Shown piece by piece: positions 15,149-24,823 of a DNA stretch of 64,000 bases (position 1 is its first letter; each line of letters begins with the position of its first letter). The DNA is from Sphingomonas sp. UBA978 (GTDB lineage Bacteria; Pseudomonadota; Alphaproteobacteria; Sphingomonadales; Sphingomonadaceae): assembly GCF_002292295.1 (NCBI RefSeq), contig NZ_DBBS01000019.1, positions 174,018-238,017 of the forward strand, read 5' to 3'. The position numbers and the translations under genes are program-made. A model generated the notes under the pieces. It saw only the letters and a list, made by a program, of their open reading frames with translations. It searched no databases and was not told the DNA's origin.

Positions 15149-17347
15149 TCACCGTCCCCCGCGCTTGCCCCCCATCCGCATCGCCTGCGCCTTGCCGTAG
15201 CGCGTCTTGCGCGTGCCCGGCTTGCCTTCGTTGCTGCGGCCCATGATCGGCGCCTTCTGCTCGTCGACCGGCAGGCCGAGTTCCTCGTTCTCCAGCTGTC
15301 GGATCTCGTCGCGCAGCCGGCCGGCGGTCTCGAATTCCAGATCCGACGCCGCTTTGCGCATCTGCTTTTCGAGGTCCTCGATATAGGCGCGCAGATTGTG
15401 GCCGACCATGTGCGGGCGGTCCTCGTCGATCGGGATCGTGACCTGATCGCCCTGGCTGACATGCGCGATGATGTCGCCGATGTTGCGCTTGATCGTCGTC
15501 GGCGTAATGCCGTGTTCGCGGTTATACTCTTCCTGCTTCTCGCGGCGGCGGGCGGTTTCGTTCATCGCCCGCTCCATCGATCCGGTGATCCGGTCGGCGT
15601 AGAGGATGACGCGGCCGTCGACGTTGCGCGCGGCGCGGCCGATCGTCTGGATCAGCGACGTCTCGGAACGCAGGAAGCCTTCCTTGTCGGCGTCGAGGAT
15701 CGCGACCAGCCCGCATTCGGGGATGTCGAGCCCCTCGCGCAGCAGGTTGATGCCGATCAGTACGTCATAGACGCCCAGCCGCAGGTCGCGGATCAGCTCG
15801 ATGCGTTCCAGCGTCTCGACGTCGGAATGCATGTAGCGGACCTTGATCCCCGCCTCGTGCATATATTCGGTCAGATCCTCGGACATGCGCTTGGTCAGCG
15901 TCGTCACCAGCGTGCGATAGCCGAGCGCGGTGGTCTTGTGGCATTCCTGGATCAGGTCCTGCACCTGCTCCTCGACCGGCTTGATCTCGACCGGCGGATC
16001 GATCAGCCCGGTCGGGCGGATGACCTGTTCGGCGAAGACGCCGCCGGTCTGCTCCATCTCCCAATTGCCCGGCGTCGCCGAGACGCTGACCGTCTGCGGG
16101 CGCATCGCGTCCCATTCGTTGAAGCGCAACGGCCGGTTGTCGATGCATGAGGGCAGGCGGAAGCCATATTCGGCGAGCGTGATCTTGCGGCGGTGATCGC
16201 CGCGCGCCATCGCGCCGATCTGCGGCACCGTCTGGTGGCTCTCGTCGACGAATAGCACGGCGTTCTCGGGCAGATATTCGAAGAGCGTCGGCGGCGGTTC
16301 GCCGGGCAGGCGGCCGGTCAGGAAGCGGCTGTAATTCTCGATCCCCGCGCAGCTGCCGGTGGCGGCGATCATCTCGAGGTCGAAATTGGTGCGCTGTTCC
16401 AGCCGCTGCGCCTCGAGCAATTTGCCCTCCGCGACCAGCTCCTTGAGCCGCTCGGCCAGCTCGTGCTTGATCGCATCGCCCGCCTGTTTGAGCGTCGGGC
16501 CGGGCGTGACGTAATGGCTGTTGGCATAGACGCGCACGCTGTTGAGGCTCGCGACCTTCTTGCCGGTCAGGGGGTCGAATTCGGTGATGTCCTCGATATC
16601 GTCGCCGAAGAAGCTGATCCGCCACGCGCTGTCTTCGTAATGCGACGGGAAGATCTCCAGCGTGTCGCCCTTCACGCGGAAGTTGCCGCGCTGGAAGGCG
16701 GCGTCGTTGCGCTTGTACTGGAGCGCGACCAGCTTGCGGACGATCTCGCGCTGGTCGACCGCGGTCCCCTTCTTGAGGTCGAAGATCATCGCCGAATAGG
16801 TTTCGACCGAGCCGATGCCGTACAGGCACGATACCGAGGCGACGATGATGCAATCGTCGCGTTCGAGCAGCGAGCGGGTCGCCGAATGGCGCATCCGGTC
16901 GATCGATTCGTTGGTCGAGGATTCCTTCTCGATGTATGTGTCCGACCGCGGCACGTACGCCTCGGGCTGGTAGTAATCGTAGTAACTGACGAAATATTCG
17001 ACCGCATTCTCCGGGAAGAAGCTCTTGAACTCGCCATAGAGCTGCGCCGCGAGGATCTTGTTCGGTGCGAGGATCAGCGCCGGGCGCTGCAATTCCTCGA
17101 TCACCTTGGCCATGGTGAAGGTCTTGCCCGATCCGGTGACGCCGAGCAGCACCTGGTCCTTCTCGCCCGCCCGCGCGGTCGCGGTCAATTCCCGAATCGC
17201 GGTCGGCTGGTCGCCGCTGGGGCTGTATTCGCTGACCAGCTTGAACGGCCGCCCGCCCTCGACCTTGTCGGGGCGGGCGGGGCGGTGGGGGACGAAGCTT
17301 TCGCCGGTTTCCGGCTCGGCGAGGCTGGTGCGGATCTGGATGGCCAT
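15149..17347 (-). CDS. uvrB: UvrABC excision nuclease subunit B
   Basis: UvrB is the damage-verifying helicase of nucleotide excision repair. The protein, 732 residues from ATG 17347 (MAIQIRTSLAEPETGESFVP), has the Walker A motif GVTGSGKTFT, the beta-hairpin region YYDYYQPEAYVP, the DEAD-like box LFVDESHQ, helicase motif VI QTIGRAARN, and a C-terminal UVR domain YIEDLEKQMRKAASDLEFET that binds UvrC. The C-terminal tail is basic (RKTRYGKAQAMRMGGKRGGR). The start was set at 17347, giving the usual length; the frame extends 36 codons upstream without support. It is divergent from fpr; no clear LexA box was seen between them. Confidence 0.97.
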   Translation of the reverse strand: MAIQIRTSLAEPETGESFVPHRPARPDKVEGGRPFKLVSEYSPSGDQPTAIRELTATARAGEKDQVLLGVTGSGKTFTMAKVIEELQRPALILAPNKILAAQLYGEFKSFFPENAVEYFVSYYDYYQPEAYVPRSDTYIEKESSTNESIDRMRHSATRSLLERDDCIIVASVSCLYGIGSVETYSAMIFDLKKGTAVDQREIVRKLVALQYKRNDAAFQRGNFRVKGDTLEIFPSHYEDSAWRISFFGDDIEDITEFDPLTGKKVASLNSVRVYANSHYVTPGPTLKQAGDAIKHELAERLKELVAEGKLLEAQRLEQRTNFDLEMIAATGSCAGIENYSRFLTGRLPGEPPPTLFEYLPENAVLFVDESHQTVPQIGAMARGDHRRKITLAEYGFRLPSCIDNRPLRFNEWDAMRPQTVSVSATPGNWEMEQTGGVFAEQVIRPTGLIDPPVEIKPVEEQVQDLIQECHKTTALGYRTLVTTLTKRMSEDLTEYMHEAGIKVRYMHSDVETLERIELIRDLRLGVYDVLIGINLLREGLDIPECGLVAILDADKEGFLRSETSLIQTIGRAARNVDGRVILYADRITGSMERAMNETARRREKQEEYNREHGITPTTIKRNIGDIIAHVSQGDQVTIPIDEDRPHMVGHNLRAYIEDLEKQMRKAASDLEFETAGRLRDEIRQLENEELGLPVDEQKAPIMGRSNEGKPGTRKTRYGKAQAMRMGGKRGGR

Positions 17348-17472
17348 ATCGGGAACGAATATGGGGCCACCGGGTAGGGAGGGCAATGCACGGCAAAGCT
17401 TTGCTTTGGTTGACCATGGGCCGCAGGGTTCATAATGCGATCCCTTCGCAAACAACCCGAAGCCCCCGATCG

Positions 17473-18294
17473 ATGACCGATGTCCGTATTCCCGTAACCC
17501 TGCCCGAGACCAAGGCGTTCGCCAACGTCAAGGTGTTGTGGGTACGCCATTGGAACGACCGGCTGTTCAGCTTCGCGGTCGAACGCCCGGCGAGCTTCCG
17601 CTTCCGCTCGGGCGAGTTCGTGATGATCGGCCTGCCGGGCGACGGCGAGGGCGCCAAGCCGATCATGCGCGCCTATTCGATCGCCAGCCCGCATTATGCG
17701 GAGGAGCTGGAATTCCTGTCGATCAAGGTCGAGGACGGCCCGCTGACGTCCAAGCTGCAGCTGATCGAGCCCGGCGACGAGGTCTATATGGGCAAAAAGC
17801 CGACCGGTACGCTCGTCACCGATGCGCTGGTCGGCGGCAAGCGGCTGTTCTTCTTCTCGACCGGCACCGGCCTCGCGCCGTTCCTCAGCCTCGCGCGCGA
17901 TCCCGACGTCTACAGCATGTTCGATCAGGTGATCCTGGTCCATTCGGTGCGGCAGGTCAGCGACCTTGCCTATCACGACGAATTGCAGGCGCGGCTGGCG
18001 GACGATCCCCTCGTCTCGGACGAGGCGGCGACGCAATTCCATTATATCCCGACGGTGACGCGCGAACCGTTCCGCACCACCGGCCGCATCGGCGACCTGA
18101 TCGAGAGCGCCGCGCTGTTCGGTGACCCGGTACAGGGCGCCAAGAAGCTCGATCCGGAGACGGACCGGATCATGCTGTGCGGCAGCATGGCGATGATCCG
18201 CGAGACGGCGGCGATGCTGGATACGATCGGCTTCGAGGAAGGCTCGAACGCCAAGGCCGGGACCTATGTGATCGAGCGCGCCTTCGTCGACTGA
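17473..18294 (+). CDS. fpr: Ferredoxin/flavodoxin-NADP reductase
   Basis: This 273-residue flavoenzyme moves electrons between NADPH and ferredoxin or flavodoxin, typically in the oxidative stress response. The FAD-binding part has FRSGEFVMIGLPGDG and PIMRAYSIASP; the NADP part has FFFSTGTGLAPFLSLARDP and RIMLCGSMAMI. The terminal GTYVIERAFVD matches the FNR subfamily found in proteobacteria. The start was set at MTDVRIPVTLPETKAF; upstream codons lie in the divergent promoter region shared with uvrB, which contains the 12-base palindrome GCAAAGCTTTGC at 17393-17404. Confidence 0.93.
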   Translation: MTDVRIPVTLPETKAFANVKVLWVRHWNDRLFSFAVERPASFRFRSGEFVMIGLPGDGEGAKPIMRAYSIASPHYAEELEFLSIKVEDGPLTSKLQLIEPGDEVYMGKKPTGTLVTDALVGGKRLFFFSTGTGLAPFLSLARDPDVYSMFDQVILVHSVRQVSDLAYHDELQARLADDPLVSDEAATQFHYIPTVTREPFRTTGRIGDLIESAALFGDPVQGAKKLDPETDRIMLCGSMAMIRETAAMLDTIGFEEGSNAKAGTYVIERAFVD

Positions 18295-18302
18295 TGCCTC
18301 GT

Positions 18303-18469
18303 AAGCCCCTCCCCTTCAGGAGCATCAGGTAAAACCGCGCCCTGCGTGGTTTTAGGTCAGGCTGGGAGCCTGACCGGCCTGTTGCTGGGTTGGGGGTGGG
18401 GCGATGTCTCACCGAGACGGGCGACCGTGACTCCTCCACCCCAACCCCTCCTCTGAAGAGGAGGGGCTT
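18303..18469. repeat. Long-range inverted repeat flanking a short hairpin, downstream of fpr
   Basis: AAGCCCCTCCCCTTCAGGA near 18303 is matched by TCCTCTGAAGAGGAGGGGCT near 18449-18468 in inverted orientation. Between the arms is AAAACC...GGTTTT (about 18332-18353) and a GGTCAGGCT/AGCCTGACC hairpin (about 18355-18375). No coding sequence fits. This is an intergenic palindromic repeat of the type seen after minus- and plus-strand genes in this genome, and it may terminate fpr. Confidence 0.65.
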
Positions 18470-18511
18470 TGCGCGGTTCCGCTCACGCCCCCCTTCCGCT
18501 AGGGCATCCGT

Positions 18512-19810
18512 ATGCCCGATCAGACCCATCGCCGATGGACTCCGCACCGTTTCCGCGCGCTGCTGCGGTCGCGCGGGCCGACCAGCGTGCGCTTTCGGCG
18601 GCGGATCGCGGTCATCACCGGGGCGATCGCGATCGGGATCGTCGCGGTGCTGTTCGCCGAAGTCTCGGACGAAACGGGGCTGCTGTTCGGCGGCTATGCG
18701 CGCCGCTGGCACTGGCTGCCGCTGCTGACCACGCCGCTGGGCTTCATGGCGCTCGTCTGGTTGACGCGGGCGTTCGTGCCGCTGGCGCGCGGATCGGGCA
18801 TCCCGCAGGTAATGGCGGCGCGCGCCGATCCGCAGGCGGCGACCGGCGGGCTGATCGCGGTGAAGACCGTGGCCGGCAAGGTCGTGCTGACGATGGGCGC
18901 GATCCTGTGCGGCGCCAGCGTTGGGCGCGAGGGGCCGACGGTGCAGATCGCCGCTGCGGTGATGGGGGTCAGCCACCGCATCCTGCGGGTGCCGTTGCAG
19001 GGCGCGGTGGTGATCGCCGGCGGCGCGGCGGGGGTCGCGGCGGCGTTCAACACGCCACTCGCGGGCGTATTGTTCGCGATCGAGGAACTGGCCGCCGCCT
19101 ATGAGCAGAAGGTGACGCTGCTGGTGCTGTCGTCGATCGTCATCGCCGGCATGGTCGCGCAGAGCCTTGCCGGCGACTATGTCTATTTCGGCGCGATCGG
19201 CGCGCATATGCCGATCGCCAGCGCACTGCTGGTGGTGCCGGTCGCGGGGATCGCCGGCGGTGCGTTCGGGGGGCTGTTCTCGCGACTGCTGCTCGGGCTG
19301 GCGAGCGGCCGGCATGCGGTGACGCGGTGGAGCAAGGCGCATCCGATCGTCTTCGCCGGGCTGTGCGGCGCGGTCGTCGCGACGCTCGGCGTGTTCACCG
19401 CCGGGCTGACCTGGGGCACCGGCTATTCGGCGGCGCGGGCGATGATCGTCGGGGTCGACGCGCCGCTCTGGTTCGGCCCGGCCAAGGCGCTGGCGACGCT
19501 GGCGACCGCGGTGGCGGGGCTGCCCGGGGGCATTTTCGCGCCGAGCCTGGCGGTCGGCGCGGGCGTCGGCAACCTGTTGCACGCTGTGTTCCCGAACGAT
19601 CCGGCCGGCGCGGTGGTGATCCTCGGCATGGTCGCCTATTTCGCCGGCGTCGTCCGCGCGCCGCTGACCGCGGTCATCATCCTGTCGGAAACGACCGCCA
19701 GCCGCGGCCTGCTGCTGCCGATGTTCGCGACCGCCTTCCTCGCCGATTGGGCGAGCCAGCTGGTATGCCGGGAAAAGCTGTACCACGGGCTGGCGCAGAC
19801 CTTCCGGTAG
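18512..19810 (+). CDS. ClC-family chloride channel or H+/Cl- antiporter
   Basis: The 432-residue membrane protein has the three ClC selectivity motifs: GSGIPQ, GREGPTVQIAA with the gating Glu, and GGIFAPSLAVGA. FAIEELAA matches the internal Glu that carries protons in the antiporter subtype, which suggests 2Cl-/H+ exchange rather than a passive channel. About 10-11 hydrophobic helices are visible. No CBS domains follow. The N-terminal 35 residues are basic and cytoplasmic. In bacteria such proteins help acid resistance. It is a single gene bounded by an inverted repeat and a convergent metallo-hydrolase. Confidence 0.93.
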   Translation: MPDQTHRRWTPHRFRALLRSRGPTSVRFRRRIAVITGAIAIGIVAVLFAEVSDETGLLFGGYARRWHWLPLLTTPLGFMALVWLTRAFVPLARGSGIPQVMAARADPQAATGGLIAVKTVAGKVVLTMGAILCGASVGREGPTVQIAAAVMGVSHRILRVPLQGAVVIAGGAAGVAAAFNTPLAGVLFAIEELAAAYEQKVTLLVLSSIVIAGMVAQSLAGDYVYFGAIGAHMPIASALLVVPVAGIAGGAFGGLFSRLLLGLASGRHAVTRWSKAHPIVFAGLCGAVVATLGVFTAGLTWGTGYSAARAMIVGVDAPLWFGPAKALATLATAVAGLPGGIFAPSLAVGAGVGNLLHAVFPNDPAGAVVILGMVAYFAGVVRAPLTAVIILSETTASRGLLLPMFATAFLADWASQLVCREKLYHGLAQTFR

Positions 19811-19844
19811 CGGCGTCCGGCACCGCGGCCGCACACTCCCCGCG

Positions 19845-21080
19845 TCAGCGCAGCGCCTTCACCGCCGGCGTATCCATGCAACGCAGCATCGCCTCGCGCA
19901 TCATCGGCCGGCCCCCCTGCGGCGGCGCATAGACCGGCACCTCGAACGGCACGCCGATCCGCGCCGCCTCGAACCCACCGCCACCGGTGCAGCGCATCGC
20001 CAGCGCCAGCATCCGGGGCGGTGTGTCATAGCCTTCGTAGGACAGGCGGAACGTCCCCCAGTGGATCGCCAGCGACCGCGCCGCGCCGAGCCGCTGGTGG
20101 ATCAGCGCCGCCTCCGCCGGCCCGACATGGCTGCCCGAACTCATCTGCCCGGGCGCGAAGCGGAACGCGCCGATCGGGATCATCGCGAAGCGGATCGGGC
20201 CATAGGTCGCCGCCTCTGCGGGCCACAGCCCGTCGCCGAAGCCGGTGTCGCCGGCGAAGAAGATGTTGCCGCCGCGCGGCAGCGTGACGACGAAGCTCGA
20301 CCAGAGCGCGCGGTTGCGGTCGGTGAACCAGCGACTGCCCCAATGGTGGTTGCGCGTGATGAAGATGCGCGCGCGGTCGCCGGGGCAGGCGCCGTCGGGG
20401 TCGCAGCGCATGGCGTCGCTGGTGTTCTCCAGCCCCTTGTCGGTCAGCGTCGCATTGCCGCCCCAGTCGAGCGCCATCGCCTTCGCCCCCGTCGCGGCGA
20501 TGACGCTGTCGTTGCCGAGGCTGGTGACGATATGCGGATGGTCGCGCTGCCACAGCCGCTGGAGCGTCGCGAGGTCGAGATGGTCGTAATGGTTGTGGCT
20601 GACCAGCACGAGGTCGATCCGCGGCAGGTCGTCGAACGCAACGCCGGGCGCGGCGACCCGCGTCGGGCCGAAGCCGAGCGGGCCGGCACGCTCCGCATAG
20701 ACGGGGTCGGTCAGGATGTTGAGGCCCTGGGTCTGGATCAGCACGCTGGCATGGCCGATCCAGGTGACGACCATCCGCTCGCCTTCGACGCGGGCGGCGG
20801 GCCTGGACGCCGCGACGGGCACGCGCACCGGCCAGGCCGGACGGCCGTCGCGACCGGTCAGCTGCCGCCACAGGAAGCCGGCGCGCCCGCCGCCGCCCGG
20901 CACGCTGGCCGTGTCCCCGTCATTGTCGGGGTTGAAGAAGCGTTCGCCGTCATAATGATCGCTGGCGTGGCCGCGGTAATAGATGCGGTCGAGGAAGCGC
21001 GGCACGATCGTCACGGCCAGCCCGACCGCCACGACCAGCAGCAGCAGGATTCCACCGATGATCTTCGATACGCGCGCCAC
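19845..21080 (-). CDS. Membrane-anchored metallo-beta-lactamase fold hydrolase (NAPE-PLD-like)
   Basis: The 411-residue protein has an N-terminal helix (IIGGILLLLVVAVGLAVTIV) and a metallo-hydrolase domain. WIGHASVLIQT and SHNHYDHLD supply the H-x-H-x-D-H zinc ligands, FITRNHHWGSRWF and FFAGDTGFG the middle ligands, and SLAIHWGTFRLS the last His. This layout is that of the L-ascorbate-lactonase/N-acylphosphatidylethanolamine phospholipase D group. The substrate is unknown; a lipid or lactone is likely. The active site faces the periplasm if the helix is an anchor. It is convergent with the ClC gene and divergent from the amidase. Confidence 0.88.
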   Translation of the reverse strand: MARVSKIIGGILLLLVVAVGLAVTIVPRFLDRIYYRGHASDHYDGERFFNPDNDGDTASVPGGGGRAGFLWRQLTGRDGRPAWPVRVPVAASRPAARVEGERMVVTWIGHASVLIQTQGLNILTDPVYAERAGPLGFGPTRVAAPGVAFDDLPRIDLVLVSHNHYDHLDLATLQRLWQRDHPHIVTSLGNDSVIAATGAKAMALDWGGNATLTDKGLENTSDAMRCDPDGACPGDRARIFITRNHHWGSRWFTDRNRALWSSFVVTLPRGGNIFFAGDTGFGDGLWPAEAATYGPIRFAMIPIGAFRFAPGQMSSGSHVGPAEAALIHQRLGAARSLAIHWGTFRLSYEGYDTPPRMLALAMRCTGGGGFEAARIGVPFEVPVYAPPQGGRPMMREAMLRCMDTPAVKALR

Positions 21081-21211
21081 GGACGTCCTTATGGGTTGAT
21101 GCAGATCAATGTCGAGGAGTGGCGCGGGATCGTTGCCGGGTCAATCCGGCGTCGCTGCCTTGCGCCGGCCCTGTCTGTCGGTAGCATCGCCTGAACAGGA
21201 CAGGGGGTTCC

Positions 21212-22768
21212 ATGCGCCGGATATTTCTAGGGTTTCTGCTCGCCGCCACCGCCATGCCGGTCGCGCCGGCGGCGGCGAGGTCGGTCAAGGTCGAGGAGGT
21301 GTCGCTCGAACGGGCGCAGGCGCTGATGACCGCGGGTCGCGCGACCAGCGTCGATCTGACCCGCGCCTATCTCGACCGGATCGCCGCGATGGACCGCAAG
21401 GGGCCGACGCTGCGCAGCGTCATCGCGGTCAACCCGGATGCGCTGGTGCAGGCGAAGGCCCTGGATGGCGAGCGCCGGGCCGGGCGGCTGCGCGGGCCGC
21501 TGCACGGCGTGCCGGTGCTCATCAAGGACAATATCGAAACCGCCGATCGGATGGCGACGACCGCGGGCAGCCTTGCGCTCCGGGACAATGTCACCGGCCG
21601 CGACGCGCCGGTGGTGGCGGCGCTGCGCGCGGCGGGGGCGGTGATCCTCGGCAAGACCAATCTGTCGGAATGGGCGAACATCCGCTCCAGTCACGCGATG
21701 AGCGGGTGGAGCGCGGTCGGCGGGCTGGTGCGTAACCCCTATGCGCTCGATCGCACCGCCTGCGGCTCGTCGTCGGGATCGGGCGCGGCGGTGGCGGCGA
21801 GCTTCGCCGCGGCGGCGGTGGGGACGGAGACCGACGGGTCGGTGGTCTGCCCGTCGTCGATCAACGGGCTGGTCGGGCTGAAGCCGACGATCGGCCTCGT
21901 CAGCGGCCTGCATGTCGTACCGATCAGCCATTCGCAGGACACGCCGGGGCCGATGGCGCGCAGCGTCCGCGACGCCGCGATCCTGCTGCAGGCGATGGTG
22001 ACGCGCGGCGGCGCGCCCGATTATGCCGCCGGCCTGTCGGTCAGCGCGCTGTCGGGCGTGCGCGTCGCGGTGTTACGGCCCGACGGGCTGTCGGCCGATC
22101 TCGCCGCGCGCTACGACGCCGCACTCGCCGTGCTGCGCAGCGCCGGTGCGGTGCTGGTCGACGTTGCCGCGCCGAAGCTCGACGGGATCGGCGACGCCGA
22201 ATTCATCGTGCTCAAGACCGAGCTGAAGGCGGACCTCGACGCCTATCTCGCCACCACCCCGCCGACGGTGACCGCGCGCACGCTCGACCAGCTGATCGCG
22301 TTCAACCGCGCGCATGCGACCGAGGAGATGCCTTTCTTCCAGCAGGAGATCTTCGAGGAGGCGGCGAAGACGAAGGGGCTGGACGATCCCGCCTACAAGG
22401 CGGCGCGGGCGACATCGCTCAGGCTGGCGAGCGAGGCGATCGACGGCATGCTGCGCAGCGCACGCGCGCAGCTGCTGGTCGAGCCGACCTATGCGGGGGC
22501 ATGGCTCAGCGACCCGGTCTATGGCGACCAGTATAACGGCCCCTCCGCGTCCGAACTGCCCGCGGTCGCGGGCTATCCGCATCTGACGGTGCCGATGGGG
22601 CTGGTGAAGGGGCTGCCGGTTGGCCTGTCCTTCATCGCGACGCGCGGCGGCGATGCGACCGTGCTCGGCGCGGGTTACGCCTATGAACAGCGGGCGCAGG
22701 CGCGGGTGGCGCCGCGCTATCGCCCTCAGGCGGACGTCGGCGAGGGGCTGGAGGGCGCACGACGGTAG
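21212..22768 (+). CDS. Secreted amidase (amidase-signature family)
   Basis: The 518-residue protein begins with a signal peptide (MRRIFLGFLLAATAMPVAPA). The amidase-signature core shows VPVLIKDNIETAD with the catalytic Lys, then CGSSSGSGAAVAASFAAAAV and GTETDGSVVCPSSINGLVG with the cis-Ser and nucleophilic Ser. It resembles GatA-related exported amidases rather than the GatCAB subunit, because it has a signal peptide and no gatB or gatC neighbour. The substrate is unknown. Its last 43 bases overlap the convergent DUF4345 gene. Confidence 0.9.
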   Translation: MRRIFLGFLLAATAMPVAPAAARSVKVEEVSLERAQALMTAGRATSVDLTRAYLDRIAAMDRKGPTLRSVIAVNPDALVQAKALDGERRAGRLRGPLHGVPVLIKDNIETADRMATTAGSLALRDNVTGRDAPVVAALRAAGAVILGKTNLSEWANIRSSHAMSGWSAVGGLVRNPYALDRTACGSSSGSGAAVAASFAAAAVGTETDGSVVCPSSINGLVGLKPTIGLVSGLHVVPISHSQDTPGPMARSVRDAAILLQAMVTRGGAPDYAAGLSVSALSGVRVAVLRPDGLSADLAARYDAALAVLRSAGAVLVDVAAPKLDGIGDAEFIVLKTELKADLDAYLATTPPTVTARTLDQLIAFNRAHATEEMPFFQQEIFEEAAKTKGLDDPAYKAARATSLRLASEAIDGMLRSARAQLLVEPTYAGAWLSDPVYGDQYNGPSASELPAVAGYPHLTVPMGLVKGLPVGLSFIATRGGDATVLGAGYAYEQRAQARVAPRYRPQADVGEGLEGARR

Positions 22769-23157
22769 CGCTGCGCGAAGCGCGCCTGCCACAGCATCAG
22801 CAGCGGCACCGCGCCCAGCTCCATCGCGAAGCCGAACAGATGCCCCGTGGACGGCGCGCCGACCGCGGCCAGCGACACCAGCCGCGCCGCGCCGCCCGCG
22901 ACCACCAGCGCGCCGAGCAGGCGAAAGCGCGGGCCTTTGGTCTCGATCCGCGGCACGCAGGTCGCGAAGGCGACGCCGACGGCGAGGAAGATGCCCGAGA
23001 TATAGCGGAAATGGCTGTCGAGGTCGGTCGGGATCACCGGCGGATGGCCGAGGAAGCCGGGGCCGTGGAGCACGCTCTGCCCGCCGACGCTCAACGGCAC
23101 GACACAGGCGAGCGCGACCACCGCCTGCAACAGCCGGCGCTCGCCCGCGAGGCTCAC
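22726..23157 (-). CDS. DUF4345 membrane protein
   Basis: The 143-residue protein begins at a GTG (23157) that overlaps the stop of the upstream DUF2721 gene in GTGA. Four hydrophobic segments are visible, with GFLGHPPVIPTDLDSHFRYI and SGIFLAVGVAF in between, the pattern of DUF4345. Function is unknown. The overlap indicates translational coupling with the DUF2721 protein, so the two probably act together in the membrane. The 3' end overlaps the amidase tail to tail. Confidence 0.82.
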   Translation of the reverse strand: MSLAGERRLLQAVVALACVVPLSVGGQSVLHGPGFLGHPPVIPTDLDSHFRYISGIFLAVGVAFATCVPRIETKGPRFRLLGALVVAGGAARLVSLAAVGAPSTGHLFGFAMELGAVPLLMLWQARFAQRYRRAPSSPSPTSA

Positions 23158-23603
23158 GACAGGATCTCCTTGCGGACGTGGATCGCGCGCAGGCTGACCC
23201 GCACCTCCCACATGAAGGCGCTGAGGCAGCAGATCAGCAGCGCCACCGCGACGATGAAGGCGAGCGCGATCCAGGTGCCGATGTGGAAGCTCGCGATATT
23301 GGCGATGAACAGCAGCGCGATGACGATGCACGCCATCACCGCGCTCGACACCGACAGGAACAAGGCGGCGTTGATGATCGACATCCGCTCGTCGAGCAGC
23401 TTCAACTCCCACACGTAGCGCTGCCGGTCCGTTCCCTCGCTGCCGAGCACGCGATCCTCCAGCACCCGCGCGCGGTCGATCACCCGCGCCAGCCGCCCGG
23501 CGAGCACGTTGAGGATCTGTCCGATCGCCGCGAGCATGAACACCGGCGCGAGCGACAGCTGGATCGTCTGGGCGATCGTCGAAACCTGGAAGAACGTCGG
23601 CAT
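23154..23603 (-). CDS. DUF2721 membrane protein
   Basis: The 149-residue protein begins MPTFFQVSTIAQTIQLSLAP and has hydrophobic helices at about residues 15-35, 75-98 and 105-130. RLARVIDRARVLED in the first loop and ELKLLDERMSIINAALFLS after it are typical of DUF2721. Function is unknown. ATG 23615 or 23609, a few codons upstream, could also be used. It forms a two-gene unit with the DUF4345 gene (4-base overlap). It diverges from the acetyltransferase gene, with only about 100 bases between starts. Confidence 0.82.
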   Translation of the reverse strand: MPTFFQVSTIAQTIQLSLAPVFMLAAIGQILNVLAGRLARVIDRARVLEDRVLGSEGTDRQRYVWELKLLDERMSIINAALFLSVSSAVMACIVIALLFIANIASFHIGTWIALAFIVAVALLICCLSAFMWEVRVSLRAIHVRKEILS

Positions 23604-23700
23604 GGCGCGCATCATAGGTCGGTTCGCGCGGCGCGAAAGGGTGCACGGGCCGCCGCTTTCTGCACCGCTTGGTAACGCATCACGGCTACACCCCGGCACC

Positions 23701-24786
23701 GTGACCAGGCCGATGTTCCTCGCCGATTTCCAGCGGCTGCCCCCGGTGGCGCGCGGCAGCGTCGCCGACGGCCTCGCCGCCGCGATCGACACGGTCGCGC
23801 AGGGCGCGGCGCCCACCCACGCCTTCCTGCGCTACGGCTGGTATGCCGCGGCGCTGGCGGCCTATGGCGGCCATGCCCGCACCGTGCTGGTCGAGGAGGA
23901 TGGAGAACCGACGCTGGCGCTGCCGCTGGTCGGCGTCGGCCCGGCGCTGCTCCGCCTCGCCGCGGTGCCGGGCTGCTACTGGCCGTTCCGCAGCTTCCCG
24001 CTCGCGCGTCGCGCGGGCGAGGCGACGATCCGGGCGGCGCTGTCGACGCTCGCGGGCGCGGTCAACGGTCTGCGCATCGGGCCGGTCTATGACGACGATG
24101 CCGCGGCGATGCCGCTGATCGCGGCGGCGCGGGCGAGCGGCTGGGCGGTGCTCGACCGGTTCGTTGCCGACAGCTGGCTGCTCGACATGGCGGCGCTGCA
24201 GGCGGAGGGCAGCTGGCCGCGCGGATCGACGCTGCGCAAGAACCGCTTCCACGAAAAGCATCTTGCCGCGCACGGCGCGCCGGACTGGCGGTTCCTCGCC
24301 GGCACCGACTGGCCCGCCGCCTTCGACGCGCTCGCTGCGGTCGAACAGGCGAGCTGGATCGCCGCGCGCACCGACGGGTCGGACGCGAAATTCACCGCCA
24401 CCGGCCATGGCGCCTTCTGGCGCGCCGCGGCGGCCGATCCGGTGATCGCCGGCATGCTCCGCGCCGCGCTGCTGACGATTGACGGCAGCCCCGCGGCCTT
24501 CTCCTTCGACCTCGACGCCGGCAACCTCAAATATGCGATCGCCAACAGCTACGACCCGGCCTACGCCAAGCATTCGCCCGGCAAATTGCTCTATTACCGC
24601 AATCTGGTCGAGGCGCTTGGCCGCGGCATCGCGCGCGTCGACTGGGGTGCGGGCGACAGCGGCTACAAACAGGTGATCGGCGCCGAACGCGGCCCCGCGA
24701 TCCGCGACTGGTTGCTGCTCCGACCTGGCCTGCCCGCGCTCGCCGGCCGTCTCGCCCGCGGTGTCTGGCGGCGATCGGGTCACTAG
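23701..24786 (+). CDS. FemAB/GNAT-like acetyltransferase (BioF2/CelD type)
   Basis: The 361-residue product has the fold seen in CelD/BioF2-like proteins associated with envelope polysaccharide work. Visible features are an N-terminal domain with YGWYAAALAAYGGHARTVLV, the central STLRKNRFHEKHLAAHGAPD and SWIAARTDGSDAKFT, and the C-terminal GNAT-like FSFDLDAGNLKYAIANSYDP and SPGKLLYYRNLVEA with WGAGDSGYKQVIGA. Acyl or aminoacyl transfer is likely but the acceptor is unknown. The start is uncertain: GTG 23701 gives VTRPMFLADF; ATG 23713 is four codons later; neither has a good ribosome site. Confidence 0.8.
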   Translation: MTRPMFLADFQRLPPVARGSVADGLAAAIDTVAQGAAPTHAFLRYGWYAAALAAYGGHARTVLVEEDGEPTLALPLVGVGPALLRLAAVPGCYWPFRSFPLARRAGEATIRAALSTLAGAVNGLRIGPVYDDDAAAMPLIAAARASGWAVLDRFVADSWLLDMAALQAEGSWPRGSTLRKNRFHEKHLAAHGAPDWRFLAGTDWPAAFDALAAVEQASWIAARTDGSDAKFTATGHGAFWRAAAADPVIAGMLRAALLTIDGSPAAFSFDLDAGNLKYAIANSYDPAYAKHSPGKLLYYRNLVEALGRGIARVDWGAGDSGYKQVIGAERGPAIRDWLLLRPGLPALAGRLARGVWRRSGH

Positions 24787-24823
24787 ACGGCACCCCTTTG
24801 CCGCGCCTAGGCGTTGACGCGTC

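Noticed and set aside
18303..18469. Insertion sequence end repeats
   Set aside because: Only 167 bases with no transposase frame; fits an intergenic palindromic repeat.
22726..23646. A single 306-residue minus-strand protein over the DUF4345 and DUF2721 genes
   Set aside because: The N-terminal half is the wrong frame of the DUF2721 gene; the two genes overlap in GTGA instead.
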